Positions 40,111 through 49,643 of a DNA stretch of 64,000 nt are shown one piece after another. Numbering within the stretch: the first letter of the stretch is position 1; the number at the start of each line of letters is the position of its first letter. The notes under the pieces are model-generated. The model had not been told where the DNA came from. It did no database searches and worked only from the letters and a program-made list of their open reading frames with translations. The DNA is taken from contig JACRLI010000011.1 of NCBI GenBank assembly GCA_016235265.1, positions 1-64,000 of the forward strand, given 5' to 3'. A program made the translations under genes and the position numbers. The DNA comes from Candidatus Eisenbacteria bacterium. GTDB taxonomy: Bacteria > Eisenbacteria > RBG-16-71-46 > JACRLI01.

Positions 40111-42063
40111 ATGTCCCCCACACCCCGGGCACACCCGGGCCGCGGTGCGCAGCCTCCCCGGGGCCGCGCCGGGGGGCCCGCAGAGGTGAACGGCGACCCG
40201 GGCGGGCGCCGCCTCATGCGGGCCGCGTGGGCCCTGGCCGCGGCGCTGGGCGCCGCCCTGGTGTGGATGGCGCTGGGCCGGCACCCGGTGGGCGACTATT
40301 TCGCGGAGAGCGATTTCTACGGCGCCTACGCCGACGGCGCCCGCCTGCTGCAGCACGGCCACCTGGACGCCTCGCGCTACGCCGTGATCGGCCCGGTGTA
40401 CGAGGCCCTGCTGGCCCTGGCGGGCTTCCTCGTGACCGACTTGTTCCGGGCCGCGCAGCTGCTCTCCGCGCTTGCCGCGGTGGCCTGCGTGCTGCTGTGG
40501 CACCGCCTGCTTCGCCGCGTGGCGGACGGGCGCGTGGCGCTGCTGGCGGTGGCCTTCGTGGCCCTCAACCCCCATTTCTTCCACTACGGCTATGCCGCGT
40601 GCACCGACCTGCCGGCCGTGGCGCTCCAGGCGGCCGCGCTGTGCCTCCTGGTGCGCTCGTGGGCCCCGGGTCCGGGGGCAGTCGCCCCCTCCGCCGGGGA
40701 GCCCCACCCCCGGGCCTCCGGATCCCCCACCAGGGAGGCCCGCGCCGAGGCATCCACGCACATCGTGCTCGCCGCGTGCGCCGGCCTCGTGGCCGCACTG
40801 GCGTTCCTCACCCGCTACAATGCCGTCTACCTGCTCCCGGCGGGCATCGCCGCGATCGCGTGGCGGGCCGCTCCCGGCCGCCGCGCGCGGAGCGCGCTGC
40901 TCTTCGCGGTGTGCTTCCTGGCACCCGTGGCGGCGTGGACCGCCTTCTGCCTGGCGAACGGCGTGCGCTTCCAGTTCCAGCTCCATCACGACGTGGCCGC
41001 AGAGGTGTTCGCGCACGCCCGCAACGTGTCCTGGGACGACTACGCCGCCACCCTGCAGCCTCGCTTCCGCACCCCCTGGGACGTGCTGGCCTACGACCCG
41101 GTCGCGGTGGCCGCGCGCCTGGCGTGGAACACGTTCGACCACCTGCGCCTCGATGCGCGCGACGTGCTGGGATGGGTCCCGGCCGCCTGCGCCGCGGCCG
41201 GCGTGCTCCTCTCGTGGACCGATCCCGCGCTGCGCCGGCTGCGTCCGGTCACGCTGGCGGGCGCGTGTCTTTACCTCACGCTGGTGCCGGTGTTCCACTC
41301 CGCGCGCTACTCGGTGGCGCTGGTGCCCTTCTACGCCGCGCTGGCCGCGGGAGCGCTGCTCGCGCCCCGGTTCGCGCCGCGGGGCGGCCGGGGGGTCGGC
41401 GGCTGGCTCCGGCCGCTCGTGGCCCTGCTGCCGCTGGCATTCACCGCGGCCGCGTGCGTGCGCACCCAGGCTGCGGTCACGGCCTCGCTCCCGGTGGAGA
41501 TCCTCGAAGTGGCACGCACCCTCCGCCCGGAGATCCGGGCCGGGGATCGGGTGGTGGCGCGCAAGGCGCACCTGGGCTACTACGCCGGCCTGCGCACCGA
41601 GATGTTCCCGGCGGTGACCACTCTGCCCGAGCTGGCCGCCTTCGCCCGGGCCCGCGGCGCGCGCTGGCTGTACTTCTCCTTCACCGAGTCGCAGTCCCGG
41701 TTTGACTTCTGGTACCTGCTGGACAGCACCGCGACCGTGCCCGGCCTCACGCTTCGCGCGGCCACGCGGCGCGGCACCGGAAGGCTCTACTTCATCGGGC
41801 CCGAGTTCGGGGCGCTCCCGGCGTGGTTCGCCAGCGACACCCTGCGGGCGCTGCACCACGCCCGCACCGCGCTGGCGGTGGATTCCACGGACGTCCGCGC
41901 GCGCATCCGGGTCGCGGACGCCCTGCTGGCCATGGGCGAGCTGCGCCAGGCCCGCGCGGAGCTGGACCTGGTCCTGTCCCTCGCGCCGGCCGACGCCGAC
42001 GCGCGCAGGATTGACGCCGACCTCGCGGCGCGCGAACTTGCAGCCGTCGCCCCACATCGCTGA
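40111..42063 (+). CDS. GT-C-fold membrane glycosyltransferase (ArnT/PMT-like) with C-terminal repeat
   Basis: 650-residue multi-pass inner-membrane protein. After a cytoplasmic tail rich in Pro/Arg/Gly (1-35) come about ten hydrophobic helices; the first periplasmic loop has acidic residues (YFAESDFYGAYADGARLL) where lipid-linked-sugar glycosyltransferases of the GT39/GT83 type hold their catalytic Asp/Glu. After the last helix (residue about 450) a soluble domain follows, ending with a TPR-like stretch (VDSTDVRARIRVADALLAMG, ELRQARAELDLVLSLAPADA). GGAGGAGGA stands 10 nt before ATG 40111, ruling out the longer frame. Donor and acceptor unknown. Confidence 0.75.
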   Translation: MSPTPRAHPGRGAQPPRGRAGGPAEVNGDPGGRRLMRAAWALAAALGAALVWMALGRHPVGDYFAESDFYGAYADGARLLQHGHLDASRYAVIGPVYEALLALAGFLVTDLFRAAQLLSALAAVACVLLWHRLLRRVADGRVALLAVAFVALNPHFFHYGYAACTDLPAVALQAAALCLLVRSWAPGPGAVAPSAGEPHPRASGSPTREARAEASTHIVLAACAGLVAALAFLTRYNAVYLLPAGIAAIAWRAAPGRRARSALLFAVCFLAPVAAWTAFCLANGVRFQFQLHHDVAAEVFAHARNVSWDDYAATLQPRFRTPWDVLAYDPVAVAARLAWNTFDHLRLDARDVLGWVPAACAAAGVLLSWTDPALRRLRPVTLAGACLYLTLVPVFHSARYSVALVPFYAALAAGALLAPRFAPRGGRGVGGWLRPLVALLPLAFTAAACVRTQAAVTASLPVEILEVARTLRPEIRAGDRVVARKAHLGYYAGLRTEMFPAVTTLPELAAFARARGARWLYFSFTESQSRFDFWYLLDSTATVPGLTLRAATRRGTGRLYFIGPEFGALPAWFASDTLRALHHARTALAVDSTDVRARIRVADALLAMGELRQARAELDLVLSLAPADADARRIDADLAARELAAVAPHR

Positions 42064-42098
42064 ACCACCCAAGGCTGGTCGCAGCCCCTGGAGGACCC

Positions 42099-43133
42099 AT
42101 GAACGCCCGCCTCACCGGAAGATCCGCCCTGCTGGCCGCGCTGCTCCTGGCGTTCGCGTGCGCCCCGGGCGCCCGCGCCGCCGACGACCACCACGACCGC
42201 GCGCCCTCGGACCCCTTCCGGCTGCAGCCGCTGCGCGGGGGCGTGCACGCCCTGTACGGGCGGGGCGGCAACGTGGGTTTCTACGTGGGCCCCAGGTCGG
42301 TGCTGCTGATTGACGACCAGTTCAAGGACCTCGCCCCCGGCATCAAGGCACAGGTGGAGAAGGTCACGCCGCTGCCGATCCGCTTCCTGGTCAACACCCA
42401 CCACCACGGGGACCACGTGGGCGGCAACGAGTTCTTCTCGCAGTTCGCCGAGGTCCTGGCGCACGAGAACGTGCGCACCCACATGCTGGCCTCCCCCGCG
42501 GAGATCCTCGCCGCGGGGCCCCGGGTTTCCGACTCGCTCAAGGCGCTGGCCGCCGCCACCACCGACTCGGCGAAGCGCGCGTCGCTGAACAGCACCACCC
42601 AGCGCGTGGATGACCAGGTGATGTGGGCGAAGACGGTGAAGATCGAAGAGATCGCGCCGCTGGTCACGCTCGCCGGCACCGGTGAGATGCGCGTGCACCT
42701 GGGGGATGAGACCATCCGCCTGGTCCATTACGACTCCGCGCACACCGACGGGGACTGCGTGGTGTTCTTTGAGAAGGCGCACGTGATCCACATGGGCGAC
42801 GTGTACTTCCACGCGGTCATCCCCTACATAGACTGGCAGCACGGCGCATCGGTGCCCGGGTACATGAACTTCATTGATTCCGTGCTGGCGCACGCGCCGG
42901 ACGACGCCATGTTCATCCCGGGACACGGCGAGGTCAGCGACGCCGCCGGGCTGCGGGAGTTCCGCGCCTACCTCGCGGACCTCTCCGTCGCCACCCGCGG
43001 AGCCCACGACGCGGGCAAGACCATGGCCCAGGCTGTCGAGAGCGTGAAGCTGCCGAAGTACGAGAAGTGGAGCGGCTACAAGGAGCGCCTGGGCGCAAAC
43101 GTCGAGGCGGCGTGGAGGACGATCTACAGGTAG
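42099..43133 (+). CDS. exported MBL-fold hydrolase
   Basis: 344-residue metallo-beta-lactamase-fold protein with a signal peptide (LLAALLLAFACAPGARAADD; a cysteine lies in it but without a clean lipobox). The di-zinc motif is H101-H-H103-G-D105-H106 (NTHHHGDHVGG); later ligands are in VHYDSAHTDGDCVVFF and IPGHGEVSD. The layout resembles periplasmic subclass-B/QuiP-like MBL proteins rather than true carbapenemases; the substrate is unknown. Starts 35 nt after the GT-C gene with GGAGGACC, so possibly co-transcribed, and ends at a strong hairpin. Confidence 0.88.
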   Translation: MNARLTGRSALLAALLLAFACAPGARAADDHHDRAPSDPFRLQPLRGGVHALYGRGGNVGFYVGPRSVLLIDDQFKDLAPGIKAQVEKVTPLPIRFLVNTHHHGDHVGGNEFFSQFAEVLAHENVRTHMLASPAEILAAGPRVSDSLKALAAATTDSAKRASLNSTTQRVDDQVMWAKTVKIEEIAPLVTLAGTGEMRVHLGDETIRLVHYDSAHTDGDCVVFFEKAHVIHMGDVYFHAVIPYIDWQHGASVPGYMNFIDSVLAHAPDDAMFIPGHGEVSDAAGLREFRAYLADLSVATRGAHDAGKTMAQAVESVKLPKYEKWSGYKERLGANVEAAWRTIYR

Positions 43134-43175
43134 GGGCGAGTCTCGAAGCAGGGACCGACCGCGGGACGAAACAGC

Positions 43176-43216
43176 GAGGCTCCCCGATGCCGCAGGAACG
43201 GCCATCGGGGAGCCTC
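43176..43216. terminator. long hairpin between convergent genes
   Basis: Perfect 14-base arms (43176-43189 and 43203-43216) pair around a 13-nt loop that can form three more pairs. It lies 42 nt after the MBL stop and 23 nt beyond the 3' end of the convergent DUF4397 gene, so it can serve both. Confidence 0.75.
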
Positions 43217-43239
43217 ACTTCGTCGCAAGCGCGGGGAGG

Positions 43240-43920
43240 CTACAGAGTGTCGTTCAGCACCGTCATCCGGTAGCCCGGCCCCCCGGTGTTCACTCCGCTG
43301 AAGATCAGCGTGTACCGCTTCCCCCCCTCGAGCTCCACCTCCCGCTCCGCCAGCACCCGCGTGGTGTCGCGGTACAGCCGGAACTTCATGGCGTACGTCC
43401 CGGGGGTCACCGGGTAGTACTGCCGGTTGGTGTCGTTGCGCGCCAGTCCGCCGGTCGCCAGCCCGTTGAGCACCAGCTGCAGCGTGTCCGCGACGTCGGG
43501 CGAGAGGTGGAAGAAGCGCAGCTTCGCCTGGCTCGAAGAGATGGCGCTGTGGTCGTCAATGGTGAGCGCCAGCGCGTAGTGCCCGACCGGGGATTCCGTG
43601 AGGATGCAGGTGTAGTCCCGGCTGGCCGCGAGCGCGATGTAGAGCAGGTTGTCGGCCAGCACGTCGGTCTTGCCGGCTTCCAGCGCTTTCACCCGGAAGT
43701 CCGTGGCATCCACCGTGGTGTAGCCGGTGGCCTTCTCGAAGTTCAGGTTCGCACCCAGTGCCGAGGAACCGGCCCAGAGGTCCGCGTTCGGCGCGGTCGG
43801 GGCAAAGTGGGCCATGCGCAGCCGGGCCTTCGCCGCCGGCTGCACGGGGTCTTTCCCGCAACCGGCCGCCGTCACCGCCGCGAGCCCGAGCAGGGCCATC
43901 GCCAGGATCCTCATCCGCAT
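43240..43920 (-). CDS. DUF4397 lipoprotein
   Basis: 226-residue exported lipoprotein: MRMRILAMALLGLAAVTAAGC ends in a lipobox with the lipidated Cys followed by GKDPVQPAAKA. The body is two DUF4397-like beta repeats: ARLRMAHFAPTAPNADLWAG and, after DDHSAISSSQAKLRFFHLSPD, a second copy with VADTLQLVLNG; each starts with the family's R-x-x-H-x-S/A-P pattern. Function of DUF4397 is unknown; cell-surface proteins. ATG 43920 is chosen because GGGAG lies 7 nt upstream and the signal peptide starts there. Confidence 0.82.
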   Translation of the reverse strand: MRMRILAMALLGLAAVTAAGCGKDPVQPAAKARLRMAHFAPTAPNADLWAGSSALGANLNFEKATGYTTVDATDFRVKALEAGKTDVLADNLLYIALAASRDYTCILTESPVGHYALALTIDDHSAISSSQAKLRFFHLSPDVADTLQLVLNGLATGGLARNDTNRQYYPVTPGTYAMKFRLYRDTTRVLAEREVELEGGKRYTLIFSGVNTGGPGYRMTVLNDTL

Positions 43921-44098
43921 CAACACGCTCCCTTTCCGCCCTCCCCGACGCGGGGACGGCCCAGTACCAGGACAGAATACCATGACCCACGGTTCCCGGG
44001 GGGACGGACGCCGGCACAGCCCGGGCGCAGGGCGGCGTCCGGGGCTGTCCCGCGTGGGTCGCATTGCGGGCCGGCCGCACCTCGACTACATTTCCGCC

Positions 44099-45802
44099 AT
44101 GCCCGACCGACCCCTGAAGGCCCTCGATGCCCGCGAGCGACTGGCCACCCGGGTGTGGGGCATCGGCTTCGCGCTGCTCTACTGGATCGGCCGGACCGAG
44201 GCCCACAGCCTGGACGCCATCTCCTACGCCCGCACCGTGCGCGACGGCGCGTGGGCCGACCTCTTCCACCCCCACCACCTGGCCTACAGCCTGGTGATCA
44301 AGGTGCTGTGGAACGCGCTGCAGGTGATCCACCCCCACCTGGATCCGCTGGCCGTGGCGGGCTTCCTGAACTCCCTGCTCGCGGGGCTGGCGCTGGCCAT
44401 CTTCGCGCGCTGCCTGCTCGAGAACGGCGCCACCTTCTTCTGGACCAGCTTCGCCACCCTGGGCCTGGGCCTCTCGCAGTGCACGTGGACGCTGGCATCC
44501 GAAAACGAAGTGTACGTGGCCACGCTGCTGCTGCTCATCGCCTCGGCCCGGCAGGCGCTGCGCGCCGCGCGCACCGGGCGGGCCGACCAGGCGCTCCAGG
44601 CCGGGATGCTGGTGGCGGCGGCCTCGCTCTTCCACGTGGTGGCGGCGCTGTTCCTGGTCCCGGTGCTGCTGGTGGCCTTCCGCGCGGCACCCGACGCGCC
44701 ACGCCGCCGCCGGCTGCTGGGGGCCGCGGCGCTGGGAGCGGTCGTGCCCGCGGTGGCGGCCTATCTCGTGGTCATGGCGGTCCGCCACGACACCTCCGTG
44801 GCGCTGGCCACCGCCTGGCTGAACCGCTACATGCGCTGGGACTCGTGGGTGGACCGCGACCCGGTGCGGTTGCTGCTGGGCTTCCTGTGGTTCCTGCGCG
44901 GCGCGGTGCCCGACTTCGGCCTGATCGGCAACGCGCCGCCGCCCACCGCCGTGGGCTGGCTCAACGACCTGGCCCGGGTGCCCTTCCTGCTGTTCGCGGG
45001 CGCCGTGGGCTACCTGGCCTGGGACGGCTGGCGCAAGCGCCCCTACCTGACGTGGCGCTTCGGGGCGCTGCCCGTGATGTGCCTGGCCTGGTTCCTGGTG
45101 TTCGAGTTGTTCCTGGGCTGGGTGGGACGTTCGAGCCTCAAGTTCTGGACCCTCACGCTGCCCCCGCTGTGGGCCTTCACCGCCATCTGGGCCGACCTGC
45201 GCTTCGGGGACCCGGAGGGCCTGGGGGCGCGGCGCATGTCGCCCGTGGCCTCGGTGGTGAGCGTGCTGATCCTGGCGCTGATGGTGCTCACCACCGGCTT
45301 CCTGGTGGTGGCGCGACGGCACGACACCCGGCTCGACCTGCCGCGCCGCTGGTCCGAGGCCGTGGCGCGGAGCACCGCCCCGCGCGACTTCCTGCTGGTG
45401 CCGGAGGGAGACCTGGAGGGCTACCTGCTCTACTACGGCCGGCGCGGGAATCTCGAGACACTTGAATCGCTGGCGCGCTCCACCCGCTCCCTGCCGGCCA
45501 CGCTGGACAGCCTGCGCGCCCGCGCCACCCGGGCGCGCGCCGCCGGCGGCCGTGCCTGGTTCCTGGGCACGGGCCTGGTGGTCACTCCTTTCGCGGCGCA
45601 GCTGTGGAATCGCCCCGAGGATGCCCGCGAGGTGTACCGGGCCCTGGAGGCGGAGTTGACACCCCACGGCGTGTACGATCCCTCCGCCCGCCTGACCGGG
45701 CCCGACGGGCCCCTGGGCCAGCCGGTGCTGCTCGAGTGGGCTCCCCGGCCACCGCAGGCCCCTCCTGCCCCCGGCCCGAATGGGCCGCCGCCCGCCATTT
45801 AG
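44099..45802 (+). CDS. multi-pass membrane protein, GT-C/DUF2723-like
   Basis: 567 residues with about ten to eleven hydrophobic helices. The first periplasmic loop has an acidic site (GRTEAHSLDAISYARTVRDG) followed by LFHPHHLAYSLVIKVLW, a layout seen in membrane glycosyltransferases of the GT-C class and in DUF2723-type proteins. A soluble C-terminal part (from about residue 420) contains LLVPEGDLEGYLLYYGRRGN and ends in a Pro-rich tail. It resembles the protein at 40111 in general design but not closely in sequence. ATG 44099 starts MPDRPLKALDAR; the open frame upstream runs over the divergent DUF4397 gene and is noise. Substrate unknown. Confidence 0.72.
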   Translation: MPDRPLKALDARERLATRVWGIGFALLYWIGRTEAHSLDAISYARTVRDGAWADLFHPHHLAYSLVIKVLWNALQVIHPHLDPLAVAGFLNSLLAGLALAIFARCLLENGATFFWTSFATLGLGLSQCTWTLASENEVYVATLLLLIASARQALRAARTGRADQALQAGMLVAAASLFHVVAALFLVPVLLVAFRAAPDAPRRRRLLGAAALGAVVPAVAAYLVVMAVRHDTSVALATAWLNRYMRWDSWVDRDPVRLLLGFLWFLRGAVPDFGLIGNAPPPTAVGWLNDLARVPFLLFAGAVGYLAWDGWRKRPYLTWRFGALPVMCLAWFLVFELFLGWVGRSSLKFWTLTLPPLWAFTAIWADLRFGDPEGLGARRMSPVASVVSVLILALMVLTTGFLVVARRHDTRLDLPRRWSEAVARSTAPRDFLLVPEGDLEGYLLYYGRRGNLETLESLARSTRSLPATLDSLRARATRARAAGGRAWFLGTGLVVTPFAAQLWNRPEDAREVYRALEAELTPHGVYDPSARLTGPDGPLGQPVLLEWAPRPPQAPPAPGPNGPPPAI

Positions 45803-45905
45803 AAGCCGCCTCCGGCGCCCGATAACCCACCCGGAACACAATACCCACGGCCGTCAGCGCCCCGACCCTCGTGGCGCGGTATCCCACCGCGCCTGCCGGG
45901 AGATC

Positions 45906-47972
45906 ATGCAGCCGAAATCTCAGCCGCCGAAACCGCAACCCGAAGTGGTGCAGAGGATCCAGCGCTCCCTCGCGGAGCTGGAGGTGGCGCGCCGCCACCT
46001 CGACCAGGTGGGCCGCGTGGCCGCCTCGCTGGCCTCCTCCACGTCCGTCCAGCCCACGCTCCAGGCCATCCTGGACGCGGCGCTGGAAGGGCTGGGCATG
46101 GCCTTCGGCAGCATCGCGGTGCGGCACGGCGCACAGGGCAGCGTGGACATCGAGGCCCGCCGGGAGTTCGACGACGGCCTCATGGACCACGCCCGCACCG
46201 AGCTGGAGCAGACCCACTTCCTGTGGGTGCTGGACCACGACCGGCCGCTGCTGCTCTCCCCGCCGGGCGTGCCGGTGGACCTCTCCGGCGCCCGCGCGGT
46301 GCACTTCCACGCCGGCAACTTCCTGCTGGTCCCGCTGCCGCAGCAGAACGAGCTGGGGGGCATCCTGTGCGTGGGCACGCTGGAGCGGCGCCACCGCTTC
46401 CAGGACTCCGACCTCAAGTACCTCGAGCTGCTGGCGACCTTCGCCGCGAGCGCGTTGCGCAGCATACGCGCCGTGGAGGACGCCCAGAACTTCCTGATCG
46501 CCACCATCCGCTCGCTGTCCACGGCCCTGGACGCCCGCGACCCCTACACCCGCGGCCACAGCGAGCGCGTGGCCATGTACTCGCTGGGCGTGCTCAACGA
46601 GCTGGAGGCCGCGCGCCCCGACGGCTTCCCCGAGGGCTTCCGCGACTCGGTGCGCCTGGGGGCGATGCTGCACGACATCGGCAAGATCGGGGTGCCCGAC
46701 TCGATCCTGCACAAGCCGGACAAGCTCACGCCCGAGGAGTTCGACTCCATGCGCTCGCACACCGACATGGGCGCGAGCATCGTGGGCGGCGTGCGCAACA
46801 CCCGCGACATCCTGGACGCCATCCGCTTCCACCACGAGCGCTTCGACGGCACCGGCTACCCGCGCGGGCTCAAGGGCGAGATCATCCCGATGATCGCGCG
46901 CATCGTGGGCATCGCCGACGCCTTCGACGCCATGACCAGCGACCGGCCCTACCGCAAGGGCAGCGCGCCGGAGTTCGCGGTGGAGCAGATCCGGAACATG
47001 GCCGGCATCCACTTCGACCCCGAGGTGGTGGACGCTCTGGGCCGCGCCTTCGAGTCCGGGCAGTTGTCCATCCACGTGGAAGACTCCACGCGCAAGCGCG
47101 AGGACGTGAACCAGGAGGTCCTCGAGAAGCTGTTCAGCCGCCGGATCAAGGAACTCCCGTCCATGCCGCAGGTGGTGCACCAGGTGATCGAGCGCAGCCG
47201 GGACATCAACTGCAGCATCCGCGAGCTGGCCGAGCTGGTCTCGCGCGACCAGGGCCTGGTGACCCGCGTGCTGCGCCTGGTGAACTCGGCATTCTACGGA
47301 TTCTCGCGGCGCATCTCCACGGTGAGCCTGGCGCTCACCATCCTGGGGCTGCGCAACGTGCGCAACATGGTGATCAACGTGGGGCTGGCGGGCTTCTTCC
47401 GGGGCGGCACCACCCAGAGCCGCTCCACGCGGCTGCGACTGTGGGAGCATTCCGTGGAAACGGCGGTGGGGGCGATGACGCTGGCGCGGCTGCGCCGCAT
47501 GGGCGAGCCCGACGAGGCCTTCACCGCGGGGTTGCTGCACGACATCGGCCGGATCGCGCTGGACTACTACCACCACGACCTGTCGGCGCGCATCGAGTCG
47601 CTGATCGAGGAGGAGGGCCTGAGCGAGGTGGAGGCCGAGCGGCGCGTGACCGGGGTGGACCACGGGGCCATCGGAGCGTGGGTGGCGGCGCAGTGGAACC
47701 TGCCGTCCACCCTGTGCAGCACCATCCGCTACCATCACGACCCCGCCCGCTGCGCGGCGGAGGCGCCGGAGGCGCTGCAGCTGACCTACCTGGCGGGAGC
47801 CGCGGAGGCGCTCTCGGAGCTGCGCCACCGCGTGGACGACGACCTGGAGCAACATCTCGAGAACGGCGCCGTGAAGCACCTCATGCTCACCCCGGAGGAG
47901 ATCCGGGCCACGCTGGAGGCGATGGAGCGCGAGAAATCCTCGATGATGCAGATGCTGGGACAGGCGGCCTGA
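45906..47972 (+). CDS. GAF / HD-GYP / HDOD three-domain signalling protein
   Basis: 688-residue cytoplasmic protein. Residues about 10-40 form a helix, 40-200 a GAF-type sensor domain (AILDAALEGLGMAFGSIAVR ... NFLLVPLPQQNELGGILCVG). Residues about 205-375 are an HD-GYP cyclic-di-GMP phosphodiesterase: H256-D257 in MLHDIGKIGVPDS, FHHERFDGTGYPRGLKGE with G317-Y-P319, and AFDAMTSDRPYRKG. Residues about 400-610 are an HDOD domain (LPSMPQVVHQVIERSRD, LVNSAFYGFSRRIST, LGLRNVRNMVINVGLAGFF), including LLHDIGRIALDYY. All catalytic HD-GYP residues look intact. The GAF domain probably senses a small ligand. Confidence 0.9.
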   Translation: MQPKSQPPKPQPEVVQRIQRSLAELEVARRHLDQVGRVAASLASSTSVQPTLQAILDAALEGLGMAFGSIAVRHGAQGSVDIEARREFDDGLMDHARTELEQTHFLWVLDHDRPLLLSPPGVPVDLSGARAVHFHAGNFLLVPLPQQNELGGILCVGTLERRHRFQDSDLKYLELLATFAASALRSIRAVEDAQNFLIATIRSLSTALDARDPYTRGHSERVAMYSLGVLNELEAARPDGFPEGFRDSVRLGAMLHDIGKIGVPDSILHKPDKLTPEEFDSMRSHTDMGASIVGGVRNTRDILDAIRFHHERFDGTGYPRGLKGEIIPMIARIVGIADAFDAMTSDRPYRKGSAPEFAVEQIRNMAGIHFDPEVVDALGRAFESGQLSIHVEDSTRKREDVNQEVLEKLFSRRIKELPSMPQVVHQVIERSRDINCSIRELAELVSRDQGLVTRVLRLVNSAFYGFSRRISTVSLALTILGLRNVRNMVINVGLAGFFRGGTTQSRSTRLRLWEHSVETAVGAMTLARLRRMGEPDEAFTAGLLHDIGRIALDYYHHDLSARIESLIEEEGLSEVEAERRVTGVDHGAIGAWVAAQWNLPSTLCSTIRYHHDPARCAAEAPEALQLTYLAGAAEALSELRHRVDDDLEQHLENGAVKHLMLTPEEIRATLEAMEREKSSMMQMLGQAA

Positions 47973-47975
47973 ACG

Positions 47976-48143
47976 CTAGTTCTGGCCGTCCCAGCGGAAT
48001 GCGTCGAACAGCCCCACGGCCAGCACCAGCCCGCCGACCGCCAGCACCCCCGCCGCCTGGATGGCGTCGTAGCCCATCCAGAACAGGCCGCTCAGCACGA
48101 TCAGGATCCCCAGCGGGACCACCGCCTTGCTCAAGGACTTCAT
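47976..48143 (-). CDS. small two-helix membrane protein
   Basis: 55 residues with two hydrophobic helices (KAVVPLGILIVLSGLFWMGY and GVLAVGGLVLAVGLFDAF) and short charged ends. GGAGGTCTCGGA directly before the ATG at 48143 is a strong ribosome site, which supports it despite its size. It ends 3 nt from the convergent HD-GYP gene. Function unknown; homologous short proteins are common in GC-rich bacteria. Confidence 0.7.
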   Translation of the reverse strand: MKSLSKAVVPLGILIVLSGLFWMGYDAIQAAGVLAVGGLVLAVGLFDAFRWDGQN

Positions 48144-48521
48144 TCCGAGACCTCCGAGGTGGATCGGATGAGGGGTCGTACCGCCCCCCCCAGGAACCCG
48201 GGATGCCCGCGGCCCGGGCCGGGATTCCACGCGCGGGAGTGTAGCGGCAGCGGGCCAGGCGGCGCAACGGGTTACCCGCGCGGGGCACCCGCGCGGCAAG
48301 ATCCCGGGAACGCCGGGCGGCCGGTTTCTGCATCACGCCGATGGGCCGGGCCCGCGCGATGCACATGGGCACGAACGCCTCCTGGGCCAGCACCAGGATG
48401 TCCAGGGGGGCCGCGCTGGACAGTCGGCGGCCCGTGGCCTAGATTCTCGCCTCGAAGTCCGTGCGCGCAAGCCGGAAGTCCCGGCGGGCTCGCGAACCGG
48501 ACGGGAGACTCCCCTAGCCCC
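48144..48521. other. 378-bp intergenic region before the sugar operon
   Basis: No intact gene. On the minus strand a short open stretch (about 48300-48420) reads like protein (LDILVLAQEAFVPMCIARAR), possibly the remnant of a lost gene, but it has no start or family I can name. TAGATT at 48440-48445, 77 nt before the glycosyltransferase start, is a possible -10 of the downstream operon. Confidence 0.4.
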
Positions 48522-49643
48522 ATGGCGATGCCCAGCGTCTCACCCCCCGTTGCGAGCCTCGCCCCCACCGGCCATATCCGCCGGCCCCGGGTGGGGATCG
48601 TCGGGCCGTACCCGCCGCCCTACGGCGGGATCTCCGTGGGCATCCAGCGCCTGGGGCGACATCTGGCCGCGAACGGCGTGGATTTCCACATCTACAGCGA
48701 GACGGGCGCGGACGTGCCCGGCGAGCGCGTCACCGGCTTCGCGGGCGCGCGACGGCTGCTGGCCCGCCTGTTTTCCGCGGGCCCTTCCCACATCCTCCAC
48801 TACCAGAGCCCCGACTGGCGCATGCGCTGCCTGGTGGCGCTGTGGGGCATGGTGACCGGCCGCAAGAGCCTGATCTCGATCCACGGACAGAGCTACGACT
48901 ACTCCATGCGCGGGGGGCCGCTGCAGCGCGCGCTGATCCGCTTCTTCCTGCGACGCACCTCGGCGGTGATCGCCTGCAACCCGGGCATCGAGGCCCGGGT
49001 GCGCGCGGAGGCCGGCCCGGCGGTGATGGTGCGCATGATCCCCGCGTTCCTGCCCCCGCCGCTGGACGAGGCCGGCCTGCCGCTGCCGGCGGAGCTGGAG
49101 GCCTTCCTCGGGGCGCACTCGCCGGTGGTGCTGTGGGTGGGCTGGTCGCGGCTGCTCGAGGGCCGCGACCTCTACGGGCTGGACCATACGCTGCGGCTCG
49201 CGGGCCGGCTGCGGAAGCGTTTCCCCGGGCTGGGCTGCGTGCTATGGTTCAGCGGCGTCGAGGATGCGGCGCACTGGGACCGGCTGTGGGACGAGGCCGG
49301 TCGCGCGGACCTGCGCGACAGCGTGTTCGTGGGCCGCGGCGGGCTGCCGGAGATCCACCCCCTGTTCCGCCGCGCCGACGTGTACGTGCGCCCCACCGTG
49401 AGCGACGGAGATTCCGTGTCGGTGCGTGAGGCGCTGGCGCTGGGCACCCCGGTGGTCGCCAGCGACGCCGCCCCGCGGCCCGGCGCGTGCGTGACCTACC
49501 GCACCGGGGACGCGGATGCGCTGGAGCGCGCCGTGCTGGGCGTGCTGGAAGACGTGGGAGCCGCCCGCGCGCGCGTGCGGCGCGAGCCCGTGGAAGACAA
49601 CGGCGGGAAGATTCTCGACCTCTACCGGGAGCTGGGTCTGTGA
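48522..49643 (+). CDS. GT4-family glycosyltransferase
   Basis: 373-residue GT-B glycosyltransferase. The N-terminal half starts VGIVGPYPPPYGGISVGIQR, the usual GT4 acceptor-side loop with GG; the C-terminal half has VLWVGWSRLLEGRDLYGLDH, FVGRGGLPEIHPLFRRADVY and VRPTVSDGDSVSVREALALG, the E-x7-E-like donor-binding region with PTVSDGDSVSVREAL. Cytoplasmic and membrane-associated in known members, building capsule or LPS sugar chains. ATG 48522 follows GGGAGA. First of four overlapping or adjoining genes for nucleotide-sugar handling. Confidence 0.85.
   Translation: MAMPSVSPPVASLAPTGHIRRPRVGIVGPYPPPYGGISVGIQRLGRHLAANGVDFHIYSETGADVPGERVTGFAGARRLLARLFSAGPSHILHYQSPDWRMRCLVALWGMVTGRKSLISIHGQSYDYSMRGGPLQRALIRFFLRRTSAVIACNPGIEARVRAEAGPAVMVRMIPAFLPPPLDEAGLPLPAELEAFLGAHSPVVLWVGWSRLLEGRDLYGLDHTLRLAGRLRKRFPGLGCVLWFSGVEDAAHWDRLWDEAGRADLRDSVFVGRGGLPEIHPLFRRADVYVRPTVSDGDSVSVREALALGTPVVASDAAPRPGACVTYRTGDADALERAVLGVLEDVGAARARVRREPVEDNGGKILDLYRELGL

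Noticed and set aside
42099..43133. Beta-lactamase resistance gene
   Set aside because: The MBL fold and HxHxDH are present but sequence and context do not indicate a carbapenemase; MBL folds have many roles.
48300..48420. Protein-like minus-strand stretch LDILVLAQEAFVPMCIARAR
   Set aside because: No start, no family I can name and only about 40 codons; noted as a possible remnant but not called a gene.
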